From Ornithinibacillus halophilus (GTDB lineage Bacteria; Bacillota; Bacilli; Bacillales; Amphibacillaceae): 64,000 bases of DNA. The translations under genes and the position numbers were made by a program. This document shows positions 17,417 through 29,226 of the stretch, one piece after another. The DNA is taken from the NCBI RefSeq assembly GCF_900129485.1, contig NZ_FQVW01000002.1, forward strand, positions 82,612-146,611, written 5' to 3'. Position 1 is the stretch's first letter. Every line of letters begins with the position of its first letter. The notes below the pieces were generated by a model. That model had not been told where the DNA came from. It ran no database searches and saw nothing but the letters and a program-made list of their open reading frames with translations.

Positions 17417-17503
17417 CGTTTAAAAGGTCAGTTCCTAGGGCTTGCCTTTTAAACGTTCATATAGATTAGAGAGGGGGTACCTTCTAAAATATAGCCCCCT
17501 CTC
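17417..17503 (+). other. Two tandem strong hairpins before holA
   Basis: CGTTTAAAAGG (17417-17427) pairs perfectly with CCTTTTAAACG (17445-17455) around a 17-base loop. Fourteen bases later GAGAGGGGG (17469-17477) pairs perfectly with CCCCCTCTC (17495-17503), followed by AAATTTTCTTTTTC. The second looks like a terminator. The pair could be an untranslated structured RNA, an attenuator for holA, or a tail of the region upstream. I recognise no known riboswitch. Confidence 0.6.
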
Positions 17504-17582
17504 AAATTTTCTTTTTCTTGCTATTCGTGCGTATTCACTTTAACATTATGTAGTATAGTAAATGACTATTGGAGTGAGTAGC

Positions 17583-18602
17583 ATGTCTTATATGGACGTC
17601 ATGAAACAGCTGAAAAAGAAACAGATGCCTCATGTTTTCTTATTATATGGAACAGAAGTATATTTTATCCAAAAAATAAAAGATGAAATAGAGAAAAAAT
17701 TATCGATAGACTCCGAAAATTACGCCACTTATGATCTTACCGAAATTCCTATCCAAGAGGTCATTAGTGATGCTGAAACATATCCATTTTTTGGTGATAC
17801 CAAACTAATAATAGCGAATAATCCAGTTTTTTTAAAAGCAAAACCGGACAAGTTGGCATTTGAACATGATTTAGATTCACTAGTTCGATACATAGAAAAT
17901 CCAGTAGATTTTTCAGTACTTGTCTTAATTGCTCCTTATGAAAAAATAGATGAACGGAAAAAAGTGATCAAGCAGCTTAAAAAGCATGCTACTGTTGCCG
18001 AGTGCAATCCAATCAAAGAGTATGAACTTGATAATTGGATAAAAAATATGGCGGACCAACTTAATATTCAGATTGACAAAGCAGCATATGAAACGTTAGA
18101 GACAGAACTATCAACAAACTTGAACTTATTAGAAAATGAATTAGCAAAATTAGCAATGTATGTAGGAGAAAATGGAGTTGTGACGAAAGAAATAGCAGAA
18201 GACTTGATTTCACATACGGTCAACAGTTCAGCCTTGAGATTAGTTGATACCGTCATAGAAGGGAATTTGCAAAAAGCGATTTCAATCTACAAAGATTTGG
18301 AAAAGATGAAAGAAGAACCTATTGCACTAATTGCACTTTTAGCCTTTCAATTTCGAAATATATTACGAATAAAACTATTAAAATCAAAAGGGTACAGTCA
18401 ATTTCAAATGCAAAAACAACTTGGTGTTCATCCATATGTAGTGAAAGTAGCCTTAACTAGAGAAAGTAAATTTTCGCTAGAACGATTGAAGATGATTATT
18501 CAACATTTAGCAAATGCTGACCGTCAAATTAAACAAGGAAAAATGGATAAAGAACTTGCCTTTGAATTATTGCTCTATCAGTTAATTCGTAATGAAGCAT
18601 AA
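17583..18602 (+). CDS. holA: DNA polymerase III subunit delta
   Basis: This is the clamp-loader subunit that opens the sliding clamp (B. subtilis YqeN). The 339 residues contain the N-terminal AAA+-like domain with VFLLYGTEVYFIQKI near 18, the central domain, and the C-terminal collar with EEPIALIALLAFQFRNILRIKLL near 240. No P-loop is expected in delta. I chose ATG 17583, seven bases after GGAGTGA, over an in-frame ATG at 17562 that lies before that site. It ends with a hairpin shared with rpsT. Confidence 0.94.
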   Translation: MSYMDVMKQLKKKQMPHVFLLYGTEVYFIQKIKDEIEKKLSIDSENYATYDLTEIPIQEVISDAETYPFFGDTKLIIANNPVFLKAKPDKLAFEHDLDSLVRYIENPVDFSVLVLIAPYEKIDERKKVIKQLKKHATVAECNPIKEYELDNWIKNMADQLNIQIDKAAYETLETELSTNLNLLENELAKLAMYVGENGVVTKEIAEDLISHTVNSSALRLVDTVIEGNLQKAISIYKDLEKMKEEPIALIALLAFQFRNILRIKLLKSKGYSQFQMQKQLGVHPYVVKVALTRESKFSLERLKMIIQHLANADRQIKQGKMDKELAFELLLYQLIRNEA

Positions 18603-18603
18603 T

Positions 18604-18637
18604 AAAAACGATCCTTATAAAATAGGGATCGTTTTTA
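18604..18637. terminator. Bidirectional terminator between holA and rpsT
   Basis: AAAAACGATCC (18604-18614) and GGATCGTTTTT (18626-18636) form a compact stem. A and T runs at both ends serve both convergent genes. Confidence 0.9.
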
Positions 18638-18640
18638 TTA

Positions 18641-18904
18641 TTACGCTAAGTTATTAACTTTTCTAGATAATCGTGCTTTTTGACGATCACCATTGTTCTT
18701 ATGGATTAGTCCTTTTTGAACTGCTTTGTCAATCTTTTTAATTGTTAATTTTAATGCAGATTTTGCGTTTTCAACATCATTAGCTTCAATAAATGATTCA
18801 ACTTGCTTTATTTGTGTACGCATTTCTGATTTAACAGATTGGTTTTGAGCGCGTTTTTTATTGTTAACATCAACACGTTTAATTGCAGATTTAATATTAG
18901 CCAT
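18641..18904 (-). CDS. rpsT: 30S ribosomal protein S20
   Basis: This is the S20 primary 16S rRNA-binding protein of the 30S body. The 87 residues begin MANIKSAIKRVDVNNKKRAQN and are rich in Lys/Arg, with long helices. The start is ATG 18904, with AGGAGGTGA upstream; the longer in-frame extension has no ribosomal-protein character. It is transcribed alone, opposite to holA and divergent from gpr, as in Bacillus. Confidence 0.97.
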   Translation of the reverse strand: MANIKSAIKRVDVNNKKRAQNQSVKSEMRTQIKQVESFIEANDVENAKSALKLTIKKIDKAVQKGLIHKNNGDRQKARLSRKVNNLA

Positions 18905-19094
18905 TGTTTCACCTCCTAAACGAAACATACAGTTGTTCCATTTAATTCGAACAAGAGACATTTTACCAAAGCTGGGCGATGATTTCAATAGGTTTGTTAG
19001 TTTCGCTCATAGAAAAGCGTAAATTTGTATGATTTTAATGAAAATGCAAACGATATAAAAATACAGCATTAATTAGATGAAAGGTAGGTTTCGT

Positions 19095-20201
19095 ATGGAG
19101 AAAAATAATCATGAAGAAGAAACTTTTCAGGTACGAACTGATTTAGCTGTAGAAGCTAGAGATATGTATGTTGAAAAAGAAGAAAAAAAAGAATCAGAAA
19201 TAAAAGGTGTTACAGTAAAAGAACGCGAACAAGATGAAATTAAAATTTCTTATGTAGAAATTGATGAAGAAGGCGCAGAGTTAATCGGAAAGAAGCCTGG
19301 GAATTACGTTACCATATATGCAGATGGTGTGAAACGGCAAGATACGACAAGACAAGAAAATGCTGCTAAAATACTTGCGCATGAATTAGAATTTCTTTTA
19401 GAAAAAAATAAGATTCCTAAAGATGGAACGGGTTTAATAGTGGGGTTAGGGAATTGGAATGTAACTCCAGATGCTCTAGGCCCGATGACTGCTGAAAAGG
19501 TATTAGTTACAAGTCATTTATTCAAGTTAGAGCATGAATCAGTGTCAGAGGGATACCGTTCCGTTGCCTCAGTGACTCCAGGAGTGATGGGAGTTACAGG
19601 GATTGAAACTAGCAATATTATCTTCGGTATCGTAGAGAAGCATCAGCCTGATTTTGTTATCGCAATTGATGCATTAGCTTCGAGATCAATTGAGAGAGTT
19701 AATGAAACGATTCAGTTATCTGATACTGGGATTCATCCTGGGTCTGGTGTTGGGAATAAGCGAAAAGAGATTAGTGAGAAATCATTAGGAGTTCCGGTAT
19801 TTGCTATTGGCGTTCCGACAGTAGTCGATGCAGTAACAATTACTAGTGATACAATCGATTTTATATTAAAACATTTTGGTAGAGAATTTCGTGAAAAAGA
19901 TCGCCCATCTAAAGCATTAGCTCCAGCTAGTTTATCATTTGGAGGGAAGAAATTCACGGAGGAAGATCTACCAGATGAAAATCAACGTCAAACGTTCTTA
20001 GGAATGGTAGGTAATTTAACTGAAGAAGAAAAAAGATCACTAATCAGTGAAGTACTAACCCCAATTGGGCATAATCTTATGGTTACGCCAAAAGAAGTTG
20101 ATGGGTTTATGGTTGATATGTCTCATGTGATTGCAAATGGAATTAATGCAGCATTACATGAATCGGTCAATGTAGACAATTTTGCATCGTACTCAAGATA
20201 A
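19095..20201 (+). CDS. gpr: Germination protease (GPR)
   Basis: GPR is the spore endopeptidase that starts degradation of small acid-soluble proteins during germination. It is made as a zymogen in the forespore and self-processed. From ATG 19095 (AAAGGTAGG just upstream) the protein has 368 residues, the same as B. subtilis GPR. The short N-terminal propeptide region is followed by the A25-family aspartic-type core, with [17 protein letters not shown] near 120 and [11 protein letters not shown] near 193. The C-terminal SFGGKKF and [11 protein letters not shown] motifs are also present. SigF/SigG control is known for the family; I could not make a confident promoter call upstream. Confidence 0.95.
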   Translation: MEKNNHEEETFQVRTDLAVEARDMYVEKEEKKESEIKGVTVKEREQDEIKISYVEIDEEGAELIGKKPGNYVTIYADGVKRQDTTRQENAAKILAHELEFLLEKNKIPKDGTGLIVGLGNWNVTPDALGPMTAEKVLVTSHLFKLEHESVSEGYRSVASVTPGVMGVTGIETSNIIFGIVEKHQPDFVIAIDALASRSIERVNETIQLSDTGIHPGSGVGNKRKEISEKSLGVPVFAIGVPTVVDAVTITSDTIDFILKHFGREFREKDRPSKALAPASLSFGGKKFTEEDLPDENQRQTFLGMVGNLTEEEKRSLISEVLTPIGHNLMVTPKEVDGFMVDMSHVIANGINAALHESVNVDNFASYSR

Positions 20202-20294
20202 AAATAGGAACTCTAGTAAATTTAAAAGATTTAGTTCTACCTCTTCTATTTAACACATATGTTAAAACATAGAGTATAAAAAGAGGTGGAACAA

Positions 20295-21473
20295 ATGGGC
20301 TTGAACAAACGATTTTATCAGAATACTACTATATCCCCAATCATAAAAAGAGTAGGATTATATGTTTTATGTATTCTACTTCTTTTTGGTTCGATTGGGG
20401 TTTTTACGTCTATTTCAAGTACCTTTAAGTTATCAACTGATACAATCACAAATTGGACGAATGAGGTGAAGAGTTCCACTTTTCTATATTTGTTAGGGAT
20501 GGAAAACAAGGCATTGCGTGATGCTTATCCAAATGAAGAATTACCAAGTATTTCATCTGGATTTTTACAATTAGCTGCTAGTATTAAACCAAATGATCCG
20601 AGAAGCTTGTTAGGCAATGAATTACCAGGTCTATCTATTTACGAAAGATATTTATTAGTTACTGGACAAGGTCACTCGTATGGCACACCAGTTGAGTCAT
20701 CTCCACCTTTGGAAGAAATACTACGTGAACGTGAAGCGATTTTTGAAGACCCAGAAGACGCAGAAGATTCAGGTGATGAAGGTGATGAGCAAAAGCAACC
20801 GGATGGACTTACTACTGGAGATAAGAAGGTTGTTTTCATTTATAATACGCATAATTATGAGTCTTTCCTTCCACATTTGCCAGATGAGACAGACGTCAAT
20901 TCTGCTCATCACAATGAGGTTAATATTACTAAAGTTAGTGATTATCTTGCAGAATCATTAGAATCACACGGGATCGGAACTCAGGTAGATGAAACGGATA
21001 ATATGAGCATTTTGAATGAAAAAGGGTGGGAATATTGGCAGTCCTATGACTCATCTAGAACCATTGTCCAAGAAGCCTTTGCTTCGAATCAAGATATTAA
21101 ATATGTTTTTGATTTACACCGCGATGCATTATCTAGAGATAAAACAACAACGGTAATTAATGGGCAACCGTATGCGAAAGTTCAATTTGTGGTAGGTAGT
21201 GATTTTGCTTCGAATGATAAAAATTGGAATTTAGCTAAAGAATTACATGAAAAATTGGAAGAAAAGTATCCAGGGCTTAGTCGAGATGTATTGCCGCAAG
21301 GGGGACCTGGCAATAATGGAGTATATAATCAAGATTTACACGAAAATGCCATTTTAATAGAGTTTGGTGGAGTTCATAATAGTTTGGAGGAACTGTACCG
21401 GTCAGCAGATGCCTTAGCAGAAGTGTTTAGTGACTATTATTGGAAAGATGCTCAGGAAGTTAGTGGAAATTAG
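20295..21473 (+). CDS. spoIIP: Stage II sporulation protein P
   Basis: SpoIIP is the peptidoglycan amidase/endopeptidase of the DMP engulfment complex with SpoIID and SpoIIM. The 392 residues have an N-terminal transmembrane helix (about 18-40), a variable acidic linker near 150-175, and the catalytic domain with VVFIYNTHNYESFLP near 180. FDLHRDAL near 275 and ENAILIEFGG near 350 supply the zinc ligands. The start is ATG 20295 after AGAGGTGG; a GTG at 20286 overlaps that site. A SigE -10-like CATAGAGT lies at 20268-20275, in keeping with SigE control known in Bacillus, but without a clear -35. Confidence 0.94.
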   Translation: MGLNKRFYQNTTISPIIKRVGLYVLCILLLFGSIGVFTSISSTFKLSTDTITNWTNEVKSSTFLYLLGMENKALRDAYPNEELPSISSGFLQLAASIKPNDPRSLLGNELPGLSIYERYLLVTGQGHSYGTPVESSPPLEEILREREAIFEDPEDAEDSGDEGDEQKQPDGLTTGDKKVVFIYNTHNYESFLPHLPDETDVNSAHHNEVNITKVSDYLAESLESHGIGTQVDETDNMSILNEKGWEYWQSYDSSRTIVQEAFASNQDIKYVFDLHRDALSRDKTTTVINGQPYAKVQFVVGSDFASNDKNWNLAKELHEKLEEKYPGLSRDVLPQGGPGNNGVYNQDLHENAILIEFGGVHNSLEELYRSADALAEVFSDYYWKDAQEVSGN

Positions 21474-21488
21474 AAAGGATGACTAATT

Positions 21489-21842
21489 ATGCGTTTTATC
21501 GTAGTGGTGCTATTGTTAGCTGTCTTTTTTCTTGGGGGCACCGTGTTTGGGATGAATCAAAAAGAAGAAGTTTCTGTTTCACCCAAAACAGAGGAACAAG
21601 TAGCTGCAGTTGAGATACCGGAACAAAGTAGTGAAGAAAAATCACCAGAGGAATCTTCGGTAGAAGTAGACACTTCAGCTGATGCTGATGATAACGTCAG
21701 TGAGGATAACATACAACCTGTAGAATTAGAAGGTCCAGCGGGTGTTACACAAAAAGCGGCCTCCGTACTAGAGGCTGCTGTAAAAGGATTCTATAACTTG
21801 ATTGTCGGTATCCTTTATGAGCTGTCTCAGTTGTTTTTCTAA
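21489..21842 (+). CDS. yqxA: YqxA family protein (DUF3679)
   Basis: This is a 117-residue protein with one N-terminal hydrophobic segment (1-22, MRFIVVVLLLAVFFLGGTVFG) that may be an anchor or signal. A long acidic Ser/Glu-rich linker follows, and then a conserved hydrophobic C-terminal end. It follows spoIIP by 15 bases, as in Bacillus, so it is probably in the same sporulation operon. No molecular role is known to me. Confidence 0.82.
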   Translation: MRFIVVVLLLAVFFLGGTVFGMNQKEEVSVSPKTEEQVAAVEIPEQSSEEKSPEESSVEVDTSADADDNVSEDNIQPVELEGPAGVTQKAASVLEAAVKGFYNLIVGILYELSQLFF

Positions 21843-22462
21843 TGTTAAAGTCACTAAGAAGGCTAAATCTAGTAAAATCCCGTTGATAGCACGTTTAGAT
21901 GTTCATGTTCAAAAAGTGAAAACATTTACGGATGTCCTATAAAAAGAGGTTTTTTCCACTGCGATAGAACATATAAATTCTCTCTATTATTTTGGTTGGA
22001 CTTGTTATTTGCCGACTCACTAAAGGGAGTAAGCAAAGCGCAAAAATTTAATTGAGATGACTTCTCGATGCCCGTAGCGAAGTCGAAAGCGTTGCTAGGG
22101 TAATCGAGAGTTGTTCTCGATGCCGGTAGCGATATCAAAATGGTAGCTAGGGTAATCGAGAGGTGTTCTTGTTTACCTATTGGGTCTCGCCAAAGCATCG
22201 AAGGAAAAAGCTACGTGGAGAGACTTCATTGCTTTTGTACCGAGTAACCTCAGGCACAATCCCAGTCCATAGGTTTCTAACCTGGCGCTTGCGCTTTTCT
22301 AAATTCTTGAAACAATTGGTCTCTACTGCTATAATCATCCTAGTTATTGTCAATTAAAAGAATCGTTTAATTGACTTGATAAAACATAGAACGTTGTAGA
22401 GAATTTTTTCCTTTTGAACATATACTAAATGTACAAAAAGGAAGTAGGAGTGAGCATCACGT
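21843..22462. other. Non-coding interval yqxA-lepA
   Basis: No gene is supported here. It holds the pair of 47-base hairpin repeats listed separately, then a GC-richer stretch (22170-22310) with short inverted repeats such as ATAGGTTTCTAACCTGG. Near 22371 a TTGACT lies 17 bases before a weak TTGTAG that could drive lepA. Confidence 0.6.
22063..22161 (+). repeat. Tandem pair of 47-base hairpin repeats, 52-base period
   Basis: Unit 1 (22063-22109) and unit 2 (22115-22161) both start TCTCGATGCC and end GCTAGGGTAATCGAGA. In each, TCTCGAT pairs with ATCGAGA, and inner bases of unit 1 (CCC.TAGC with GCTA.GGG) extend the stem. The middles differ, with paired changes in places. It is too short and has too few units for a CRISPR array. 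Confidence 0.75.
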
Positions 22463-24271
22463 ATGGTGAAAAAACAAGATAACGTACGTAATTTTTCTAT
22501 TATTGCACATATTGATCATGGAAAATCAACACTAGCTGACCGTATTCTAGAAAATACAAAAGCTTTAACACAACGAGAATTGAAAGAACAAACCCTCGAT
22601 GCGATGGATTTGGAACGTGAACGAGGAATTACGATTAAATTAAATGCTGTCCAATTACAATACACCAGTAAAAGTGGGGAAGACTTTATTTTTCATTTAA
22701 TTGATACCCCTGGACATGTCGATTTTACATATGAAGTATCAAGAAGTCTTGCTGCATGTGAAGGTGCGATTTTGGTTGTTGATGCAGCGCAAGGAATTGA
22801 AGCACAAACTTTGGCCAATGTTTATTTAGCAATGGATAATGATTTAGAAATCATCCCTGTTATTAATAAGATAGACTTGCCTAGCGCTGAGCCAGAACGT
22901 GTAAAAAAAGAGTTAGAAGAAGTTATTGGTATTGACCCAGACGATGTAATTTTAGCGTCTGCAAAATCCAATATTGGAATTGATGAGATCTTAGAACGTA
23001 TAACTGAAGCGATTCCTGCTCCAGCCGGTGAACCTGAAGAGCCATTAAAAGCATTAATCTTTGATTCGTTGTATGACTCGTACAAAGGTGTTGTTGCCTA
23101 TGTATGCATTAAAGAGGGTTCTGTTAAAGTTGGCGATAAGATAAAAATGATGGCAACAGGAAAAGAATTTGAAGTAAATGAGTTAGGGGTGTTCACACCG
23201 AAACCAGTTAGTAAACAAGAGTTAACGGTAGGTGAGGTAGGATATCTAACGGCTTCCATAAAAAATGTTTCTGATTCTCGTGTTGGGGATACAATTACAT
23301 TAGCTAATCGTGTAGCAGAAGAGGCTTTACCAGGGTACCGAAGACTTAATCCAATGGTTTTCTGTGGACTTTATCCTGTTGATTCAAATAACTATAATGA
23401 CCTTAGAGAAGCGCTAGAAAGACTTGAGTTAAATGACTCTTCTTTACAATATGAGCCAGAAACTTCACAAGCACTAGGATTTGGGTTCCGTTGTGGTTTT
23501 CTAGGTTTGCTTCATATGGAAATCATCCAAGAAAGAATCGAGAGAGAGTTCAAAATCGATCTAATTACTACAGCACCAAGTGTTATTTATGAAGTGGAAC
23601 AAACAGACGGGGAAACTGTAACGATTGATAATCCATCGTTCATGCCTGATCCACAACAAATTCAAGAAGTTCGTGAGCCATTTGTTAAAGCAACCATCAT
23701 GGTACCAAATGAATTTGTTGGTGCTGTAATGGAGATATCTCAGAAAAAACGTGGCCAATTTATCGATATGGAATACCTAGATGATATTCGTGTAAACGTA
23801 ATTTATCATATACCATTATCTGAAATAGTTTATGACTTTTTTGATCAATTAAAGTCCCAAACGAAAGGGTACGCATCCTTCGATTATGAATTAATAGGAT
23901 ATCAAGCTTCGATGCTTGTTAAGATGGATATATTACTGAACGGTGATACCATTGATGCATTATCATTTATCGTTCACCGTGATTTTTCATATGAACGAGG
24001 TAAACAAATTGTTGATAAACTAAAAGATTTAATTCCTAGACAACAATTCGAAGTACCTGTTCAAGCAGCTATTGGTAATAAAATTGTAGCTCGTTCAACT
24101 ATTAAAGCGATTCGTAAAAACGTTCTCGCTAAATGTTATGGTGGAGATATTTCACGTAAACGTAAGCTATTAGAAAAACAAAAAGAAGGTAAGAAACGGA
24201 TGAAGATGGTTGGATCCGTTGAAGTCCCACAAGAAGCCTTCATGGCTGTTTTACAAATGAATGATGATTAA
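22463..24271 (+). CDS. lepA: Elongation factor 4 (LepA)
   Basis: LepA is a ribosome-binding translational GTPase of 602 residues. The G motifs are AHIDHGKST (near 16-24), RGITIK (G2), DTPGHVDF (G3) and NKIDLPSA (G4). The domain order II, III and V follows EF-G, and the LepA-specific C-terminal domain ends in [18 protein letters not shown]. The ATG at 22463 follows TAGGAGTGAG. It is probably transcribed alone or with hemW, after a long non-coding interval. Confidence 0.97.
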   Translation: MVKKQDNVRNFSIIAHIDHGKSTLADRILENTKALTQRELKEQTLDAMDLERERGITIKLNAVQLQYTSKSGEDFIFHLIDTPGHVDFTYEVSRSLAACEGAILVVDAAQGIEAQTLANVYLAMDNDLEIIPVINKIDLPSAEPERVKKELEEVIGIDPDDVILASAKSNIGIDEILERITEAIPAPAGEPEEPLKALIFDSLYDSYKGVVAYVCIKEGSVKVGDKIKMMATGKEFEVNELGVFTPKPVSKQELTVGEVGYLTASIKNVSDSRVGDTITLANRVAEEALPGYRRLNPMVFCGLYPVDSNNYNDLREALERLELNDSSLQYEPETSQALGFGFRCGFLGLLHMEIIQERIEREFKIDLITTAPSVIYEVEQTDGETVTIDNPSFMPDPQQIQEVREPFVKATIMVPNEFVGAVMEISQKKRGQFIDMEYLDDIRVNVIYHIPLSEIVYDFFDQLKSQTKGYASFDYELIGYQASMLVKMDILLNGDTIDALSFIVHRDFSYERGKQIVDKLKDLIPRQQFEVPVQAAIGNKIVARSTIKAIRKNVLAKCYGGDISRKRKLLEKQKEGKKRMKMVGSVEVPQEAFMAVLQMNDD

Positions 24272-24330
24272 GTCAAGCACAGCTGCTAGTGCTAATCATC
24301 AATACTTTTTATACTGAGAAAAGAAATGGG

Positions 24331-24363
24331 AGGAACTTTCTTTGAAAAGTTTTTCCTTTTCTT
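24331..24363 (+). terminator. Likely terminator after lepA
   Basis: AGGAACTTT (24331-24339) pairs with AAAGTTTTTCCT (24346-24357) with a small bulge, followed by TTTTCTTTTTT. It lies 60 bases after lepA and upstream of hemW. Confidence 0.7.
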
Positions 24364-24403
24364 TTTTATCGTGTTACTACTTTAATAATTAGGAGATGAT
24401 CCT

Positions 24404-25561
24404 TTGATACAATCAGCATATATTCACATCCCTTTTTGTCAGCAAATTTGTCATTATTGTGATTTCACTAAATTTTTCTATGATGAAAAATTGGCAAATA
24501 GTTATTTAGAAGCATTAGCAAATGAAATTAGAGTGAATGTCGATGGAACAAAAAAGAAAATGAAAACAATTTTTATTGGTGGAGGCACGCCTACCGCACT
24601 AAACGTAACGCAATTAAAAACTCTACTAGAAGTAATCAATGAGAAATTTGATGTAGACAATTGTGAAGAATTTACGATTGAGGCAAACCCAGGAGACTTT
24701 GACGAAGAAAAAATTAAGATACTTAGAGAATTTGGAGTCAATCGTATTTCATTAGGTGTGCAAGTATTCGATGATACCATGTTGAAAGACTTAGGGAGAC
24801 TGCATAAGGTTTCTGATGTATATCGAACAATTGATTTATTGAAAAAACATGGTTTCTTTAATATTAGTATCGATTTAATCTATTCATTGCCACATCAAAC
24901 AGTTGAACATTTCCAAAAAACAGTTGATGAAGCATTGTCCTTTGACTTACCGCATTACTCCTCTTATTCCTTACAAATAGAACCTAAAACAATTTTCTAC
25001 AATAGACATAAAAAAGGAAAATTGCATCGCCCTCAACAAGAGGAAGAAGTGAAAATGTATGAATTACTTAAAGATTCAATGGCCAGAAATGGGATACAAC
25101 GTTATGAAATTAGTAACTTTGCAAAACCAGGATACGAAAGTAAACACAACTTAACGTACTGGAATAATGAATATTATTATGGGTTTGGTGCTGGTGCAAG
25201 TGGATACTTACCAGGTGAAAGAACGATAAATATCCGACCATTACCTGCGTATATCAAGAAAGCAATGGCTGACGGAAAACCAATTCTTAACATAGATGAA
25301 ATTGGATTAAAAGAACGAATAGAGGAAGAATTATTCTTAGGACTACGCAAGTTATCAGGAGTAAATAAAAATGAATTCATTAATAAGTTTGGGTTTTCTT
25401 ATGAGAAATTATATAAAGATACCATTACACAACTTGTTAACAAAAAATGGTTAATAGCTAAAGATGATCATATTCATTTAACGGATGAAGGCGTATTGTT
25501 TGGGAATGAAGTATTTGAACAATTTTTATTAGAAGATTTTGATTTTAAACAAGTCAATTGA
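24404..25561 (+). CDS. hemW: Radical SAM heme chaperone HemW
   Basis: HemW is related to oxygen-independent coproporphyrinogen oxidase but acts as a heme-binding chaperone. The 385 residues carry the iron-sulfur motif CQQICHYCDF (near 13-22), the GGGTP motif near 65, and the HemW-type HNLTYWNNEYYYGFGAGA near 253. It lacks the extra N-terminal features of HemN. The start is TTG 24404 after GGAGATGATCC. In Bacillus the gene also lies upstream of hrcA. Confidence 0.94.
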   Translation: MIQSAYIHIPFCQQICHYCDFTKFFYDEKLANSYLEALANEIRVNVDGTKKKMKTIFIGGGTPTALNVTQLKTLLEVINEKFDVDNCEEFTIEANPGDFDEEKIKILREFGVNRISLGVQVFDDTMLKDLGRLHKVSDVYRTIDLLKKHGFFNISIDLIYSLPHQTVEHFQKTVDEALSFDLPHYSSYSLQIEPKTIFYNRHKKGKLHRPQQEEEVKMYELLKDSMARNGIQRYEISNFAKPGYESKHNLTYWNNEYYYGFGAGASGYLPGERTINIRPLPAYIKKAMADGKPILNIDEIGLKERIEEELFLGLRKLSGVNKNEFINKFGFSYEKLYKDTITQLVNKKWLIAKDDHIHLTDEGVLFGNEVFEQFLLEDFDFKQVN

Positions 25562-25590
25562 CAAAGAAATTAGGATTTGATAATTTATTA
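25558..25590 (+). promoter_or_regulatory. SigA promoter of the hrcA operon
   Basis: TTGACA (25558-25563) overlaps the hemW stop codon. A weak -10, TAATTT (25581-25586), follows at 17 bases. The CIRCE operator starts seven bases after it, as expected for HrcA repression of a vegetative promoter. Confidence 0.6.
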
Positions 25591-25596
25591 TTAGTA

Positions 25597-25623
25597 TTAG
25601 CACTCAAGAGGATAGAGTGCTAA
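25597..25623 (+). promoter_or_regulatory. CIRCE operator (HrcA binding site)
   Basis: TTAGCACTC, nine bases, then GAGTGCTAA is an exact match to the CIRCE consensus. It places hrcA-grpE-dnaK-dnaJ under autoregulated HrcA repression that is relieved on heat shock. Confidence 0.98.
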
Positions 25624-25637
25624 CAGAGGTGGTCATC

Positions 25638-26669
25638 ATGTTAACGGATAGGCAATTATTGATTTTACAAGTCATTATTGATGATTTTATCGAAACTGCT
25701 CATCCAGTTGGTTCACGTGCCATTTCGAAAAAGGAAGAAATCCCTTATAGTGCGGCAACCATTCGAAATGTGATGGCAGATTTAGAGGATATGGGCTATT
25801 TGGAAAAGACCCACTCATCATCTGGGCGCGTTCCTTCTGAGAAGGGATACCGCTATTATGTTGATCAGGTGATAGCACCAACGATACAAGAAAGTAATTT
25901 AAATGTCGTAAAGCATATTATTCAGGATGGTTTTGTCGAGTTTGAGACACTTGTACAGAAATCTGCAGAGATCTTGTCAGATTTAACAACGTACACGTCG
26001 ATTATTTTAGGTCCTGAAATTTATGAGACGAAACTTAAGCAATTGCAGATTGTTCCATTAACACAACATACTGCTGTTGCAATTTTAATTACTGACACAG
26101 GGCATGTAGAACATCGTTCATTCTCAATACCTGATGCTATTCAGTCTTCAGATTTAGAGAAGATGGTAAATATCTTAAATGAACGCTTAAAAGGTGTGTC
26201 CCTTATCCATCTGCCAGATGTATTAAATAATGAAGTAGTTTCATTAATGAGAAAATATGTTAATGACTTTGAAAAATCGTACGAATACTTAAAGTCGGCA
26301 TTTTTTGATGAACAACCTGCCAAATTGTATATAGGCGGTAAATCAAATATGCTTATGCAGCCTGAATTTAAGGATGTTGAGAAGATTCGTTCCTTTTATT
26401 CCATGATGGAAAACGAACATGAGGTAATTAATCTTCTTAAAAATACACAAAATGGAATAAAAGTAAAAATTGGTCACGAAAATAATGTAGACGCCATTAA
26501 AGACTTTAGTCTGATTACAGCATCCTACCAGTTAGGTGATGAACAGATGGGAACTATTGCATTACTAGGACCAACGCGAATGGAATATCGCAAAGTTATT
26601 ACATTGCTTAATGCATTATCAAATGAAATGACAGAAGCCCTTTATCTGTGGTATAAAAGCAATGGCTAG
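25638..26669 (+). CDS. hrcA: Heat-inducible transcription repressor HrcA
   Basis: HrcA represses class I heat-shock genes by binding CIRCE, and needs GroEL to stay active. The 343 residues have an N-terminal winged helix (LTDRQLLILQVIIDDFIETA, then SAATIRNVMADLEDMGYL), a GAF-like middle and a C-terminal dimer domain. The start is ATG 25638, six bases after AGAGGTGG; the upstream in-frame GTG at 25617 lies inside the operator. It is the first gene of the operon. Confidence 0.97.
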   Translation: MLTDRQLLILQVIIDDFIETAHPVGSRAISKKEEIPYSAATIRNVMADLEDMGYLEKTHSSSGRVPSEKGYRYYVDQVIAPTIQESNLNVVKHIIQDGFVEFETLVQKSAEILSDLTTYTSIILGPEIYETKLKQLQIVPLTQHTAVAILITDTGHVEHRSFSIPDAIQSSDLEKMVNILNERLKGVSLIHLPDVLNNEVVSLMRKYVNDFEKSYEYLKSAFFDEQPAKLYIGGKSNMLMQPEFKDVEKIRSFYSMMENEHEVINLLKNTQNGIKVKIGHENNVDAIKDFSLITASYQLGDEQMGTIALLGPTRMEYRKVITLLNALSNEMTEALYLWYKSNG

Positions 26670-26727
26670 AATGATACCTTATTAATGGTATGTTTGTTCT
26701 TTTTTGAATTATGGAGGTGGCAAATCA

Positions 26728-27306
26728 GTGGAAGAAAAAGATATTCAAACATCTGAGGAAGAAAATGACCAAGAAATTATAGATGCAGACGATAAGCCAG
26801 AAGTGGAACTAGAGGATAATAATGATACTTCTGTAAATGAGGATGAATTTAATACGTTGAAACAAGAAGTAGAACAACTTCAAAAAGAAAAAGATGATGC
26901 TTATCAGAGATTACTCCGTCAACAAGCAGAGTTTGATAACTTTAAAAAACGAACTCAAAAAGAAAAAGAGGCGGACAGAAAATATAAATCACAAGACCTT
27001 GTAAATGAATTGCTACCGGCAATTGATAATTTTGAAAGAGCATTACAAGTCGAAGTTGATGATACAAATAAGAATCTAGTAGAGGGTATTACAATGGTTT
27101 ATAACCAACTAATAGCTGCCCTTTCCTCTCAAGGTGTGGAAGTGATTGAAACGGTTGATAAAGAATTCGACCCTAATTACCACCATGCAGTTATGCAAGT
27201 AGAAGAGGAAGACAAAGATTCAAATATCATAGTAGAAGAACTACAAAAAGGATACCTATTAAAGGATCGCGTAATTCGACCAGCAATGGTTAAAGTAAAC
27301 AAATAA
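26728..27306 (+). CDS. grpE: Nucleotide exchange factor GrpE
   Basis: GrpE releases ADP from DnaK. From GTG 26728, nine bases after GGAGGTGG, the protein has 192 residues. It has an acidic disordered N-terminus, a long coiled coil (about 40-110, including LLRQQAEFDNFKKRTQKEKE), and a C-terminal beta wing with DPNYHHAVMQVE and LKDRVIRPAMVKVNK. It lies between hrcA and dnaK in the standard order. Confidence 0.96.
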   Translation: MEEKDIQTSEEENDQEIIDADDKPEVELEDNNDTSVNEDEFNTLKQEVEQLQKEKDDAYQRLLRQQAEFDNFKKRTQKEKEADRKYKSQDLVNELLPAIDNFERALQVEVDDTNKNLVEGITMVYNQLIAALSSQGVEVIETVDKEFDPNYHHAVMQVEEEDKDSNIIVEELQKGYLLKDRVIRPAMVKVNK

Positions 27307-27340
27307 TTAAATCGAATTTTAATGTAGTAGGAGGAAGTAG

Positions 27341-29179
<1,839 letters not shown>

Positions 29180-29226
29180 TCTAATTACCACATGATGACT
29201 AGCATCTAAATGATGAAAAAAGTGTT

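Noticed and set aside
17431..17441. GTTCCTAGG resembling a preQ1-I riboswitch core
   Set aside because: The A-rich 3' strand that forms the pseudoknot and the downstream queuosine gene are missing.
19027..19053. SigG/SigF promoter before gpr
   Set aside because: GTATG fits a -35, but the -10 and spacing match poorly, so it is not annotated although the gene family is forespore-controlled.
22063..22161. CRISPR-like repeat pair
   Set aside because: Only two units with a 5-base gap, each internally palindromic, and no cas genes nearby.
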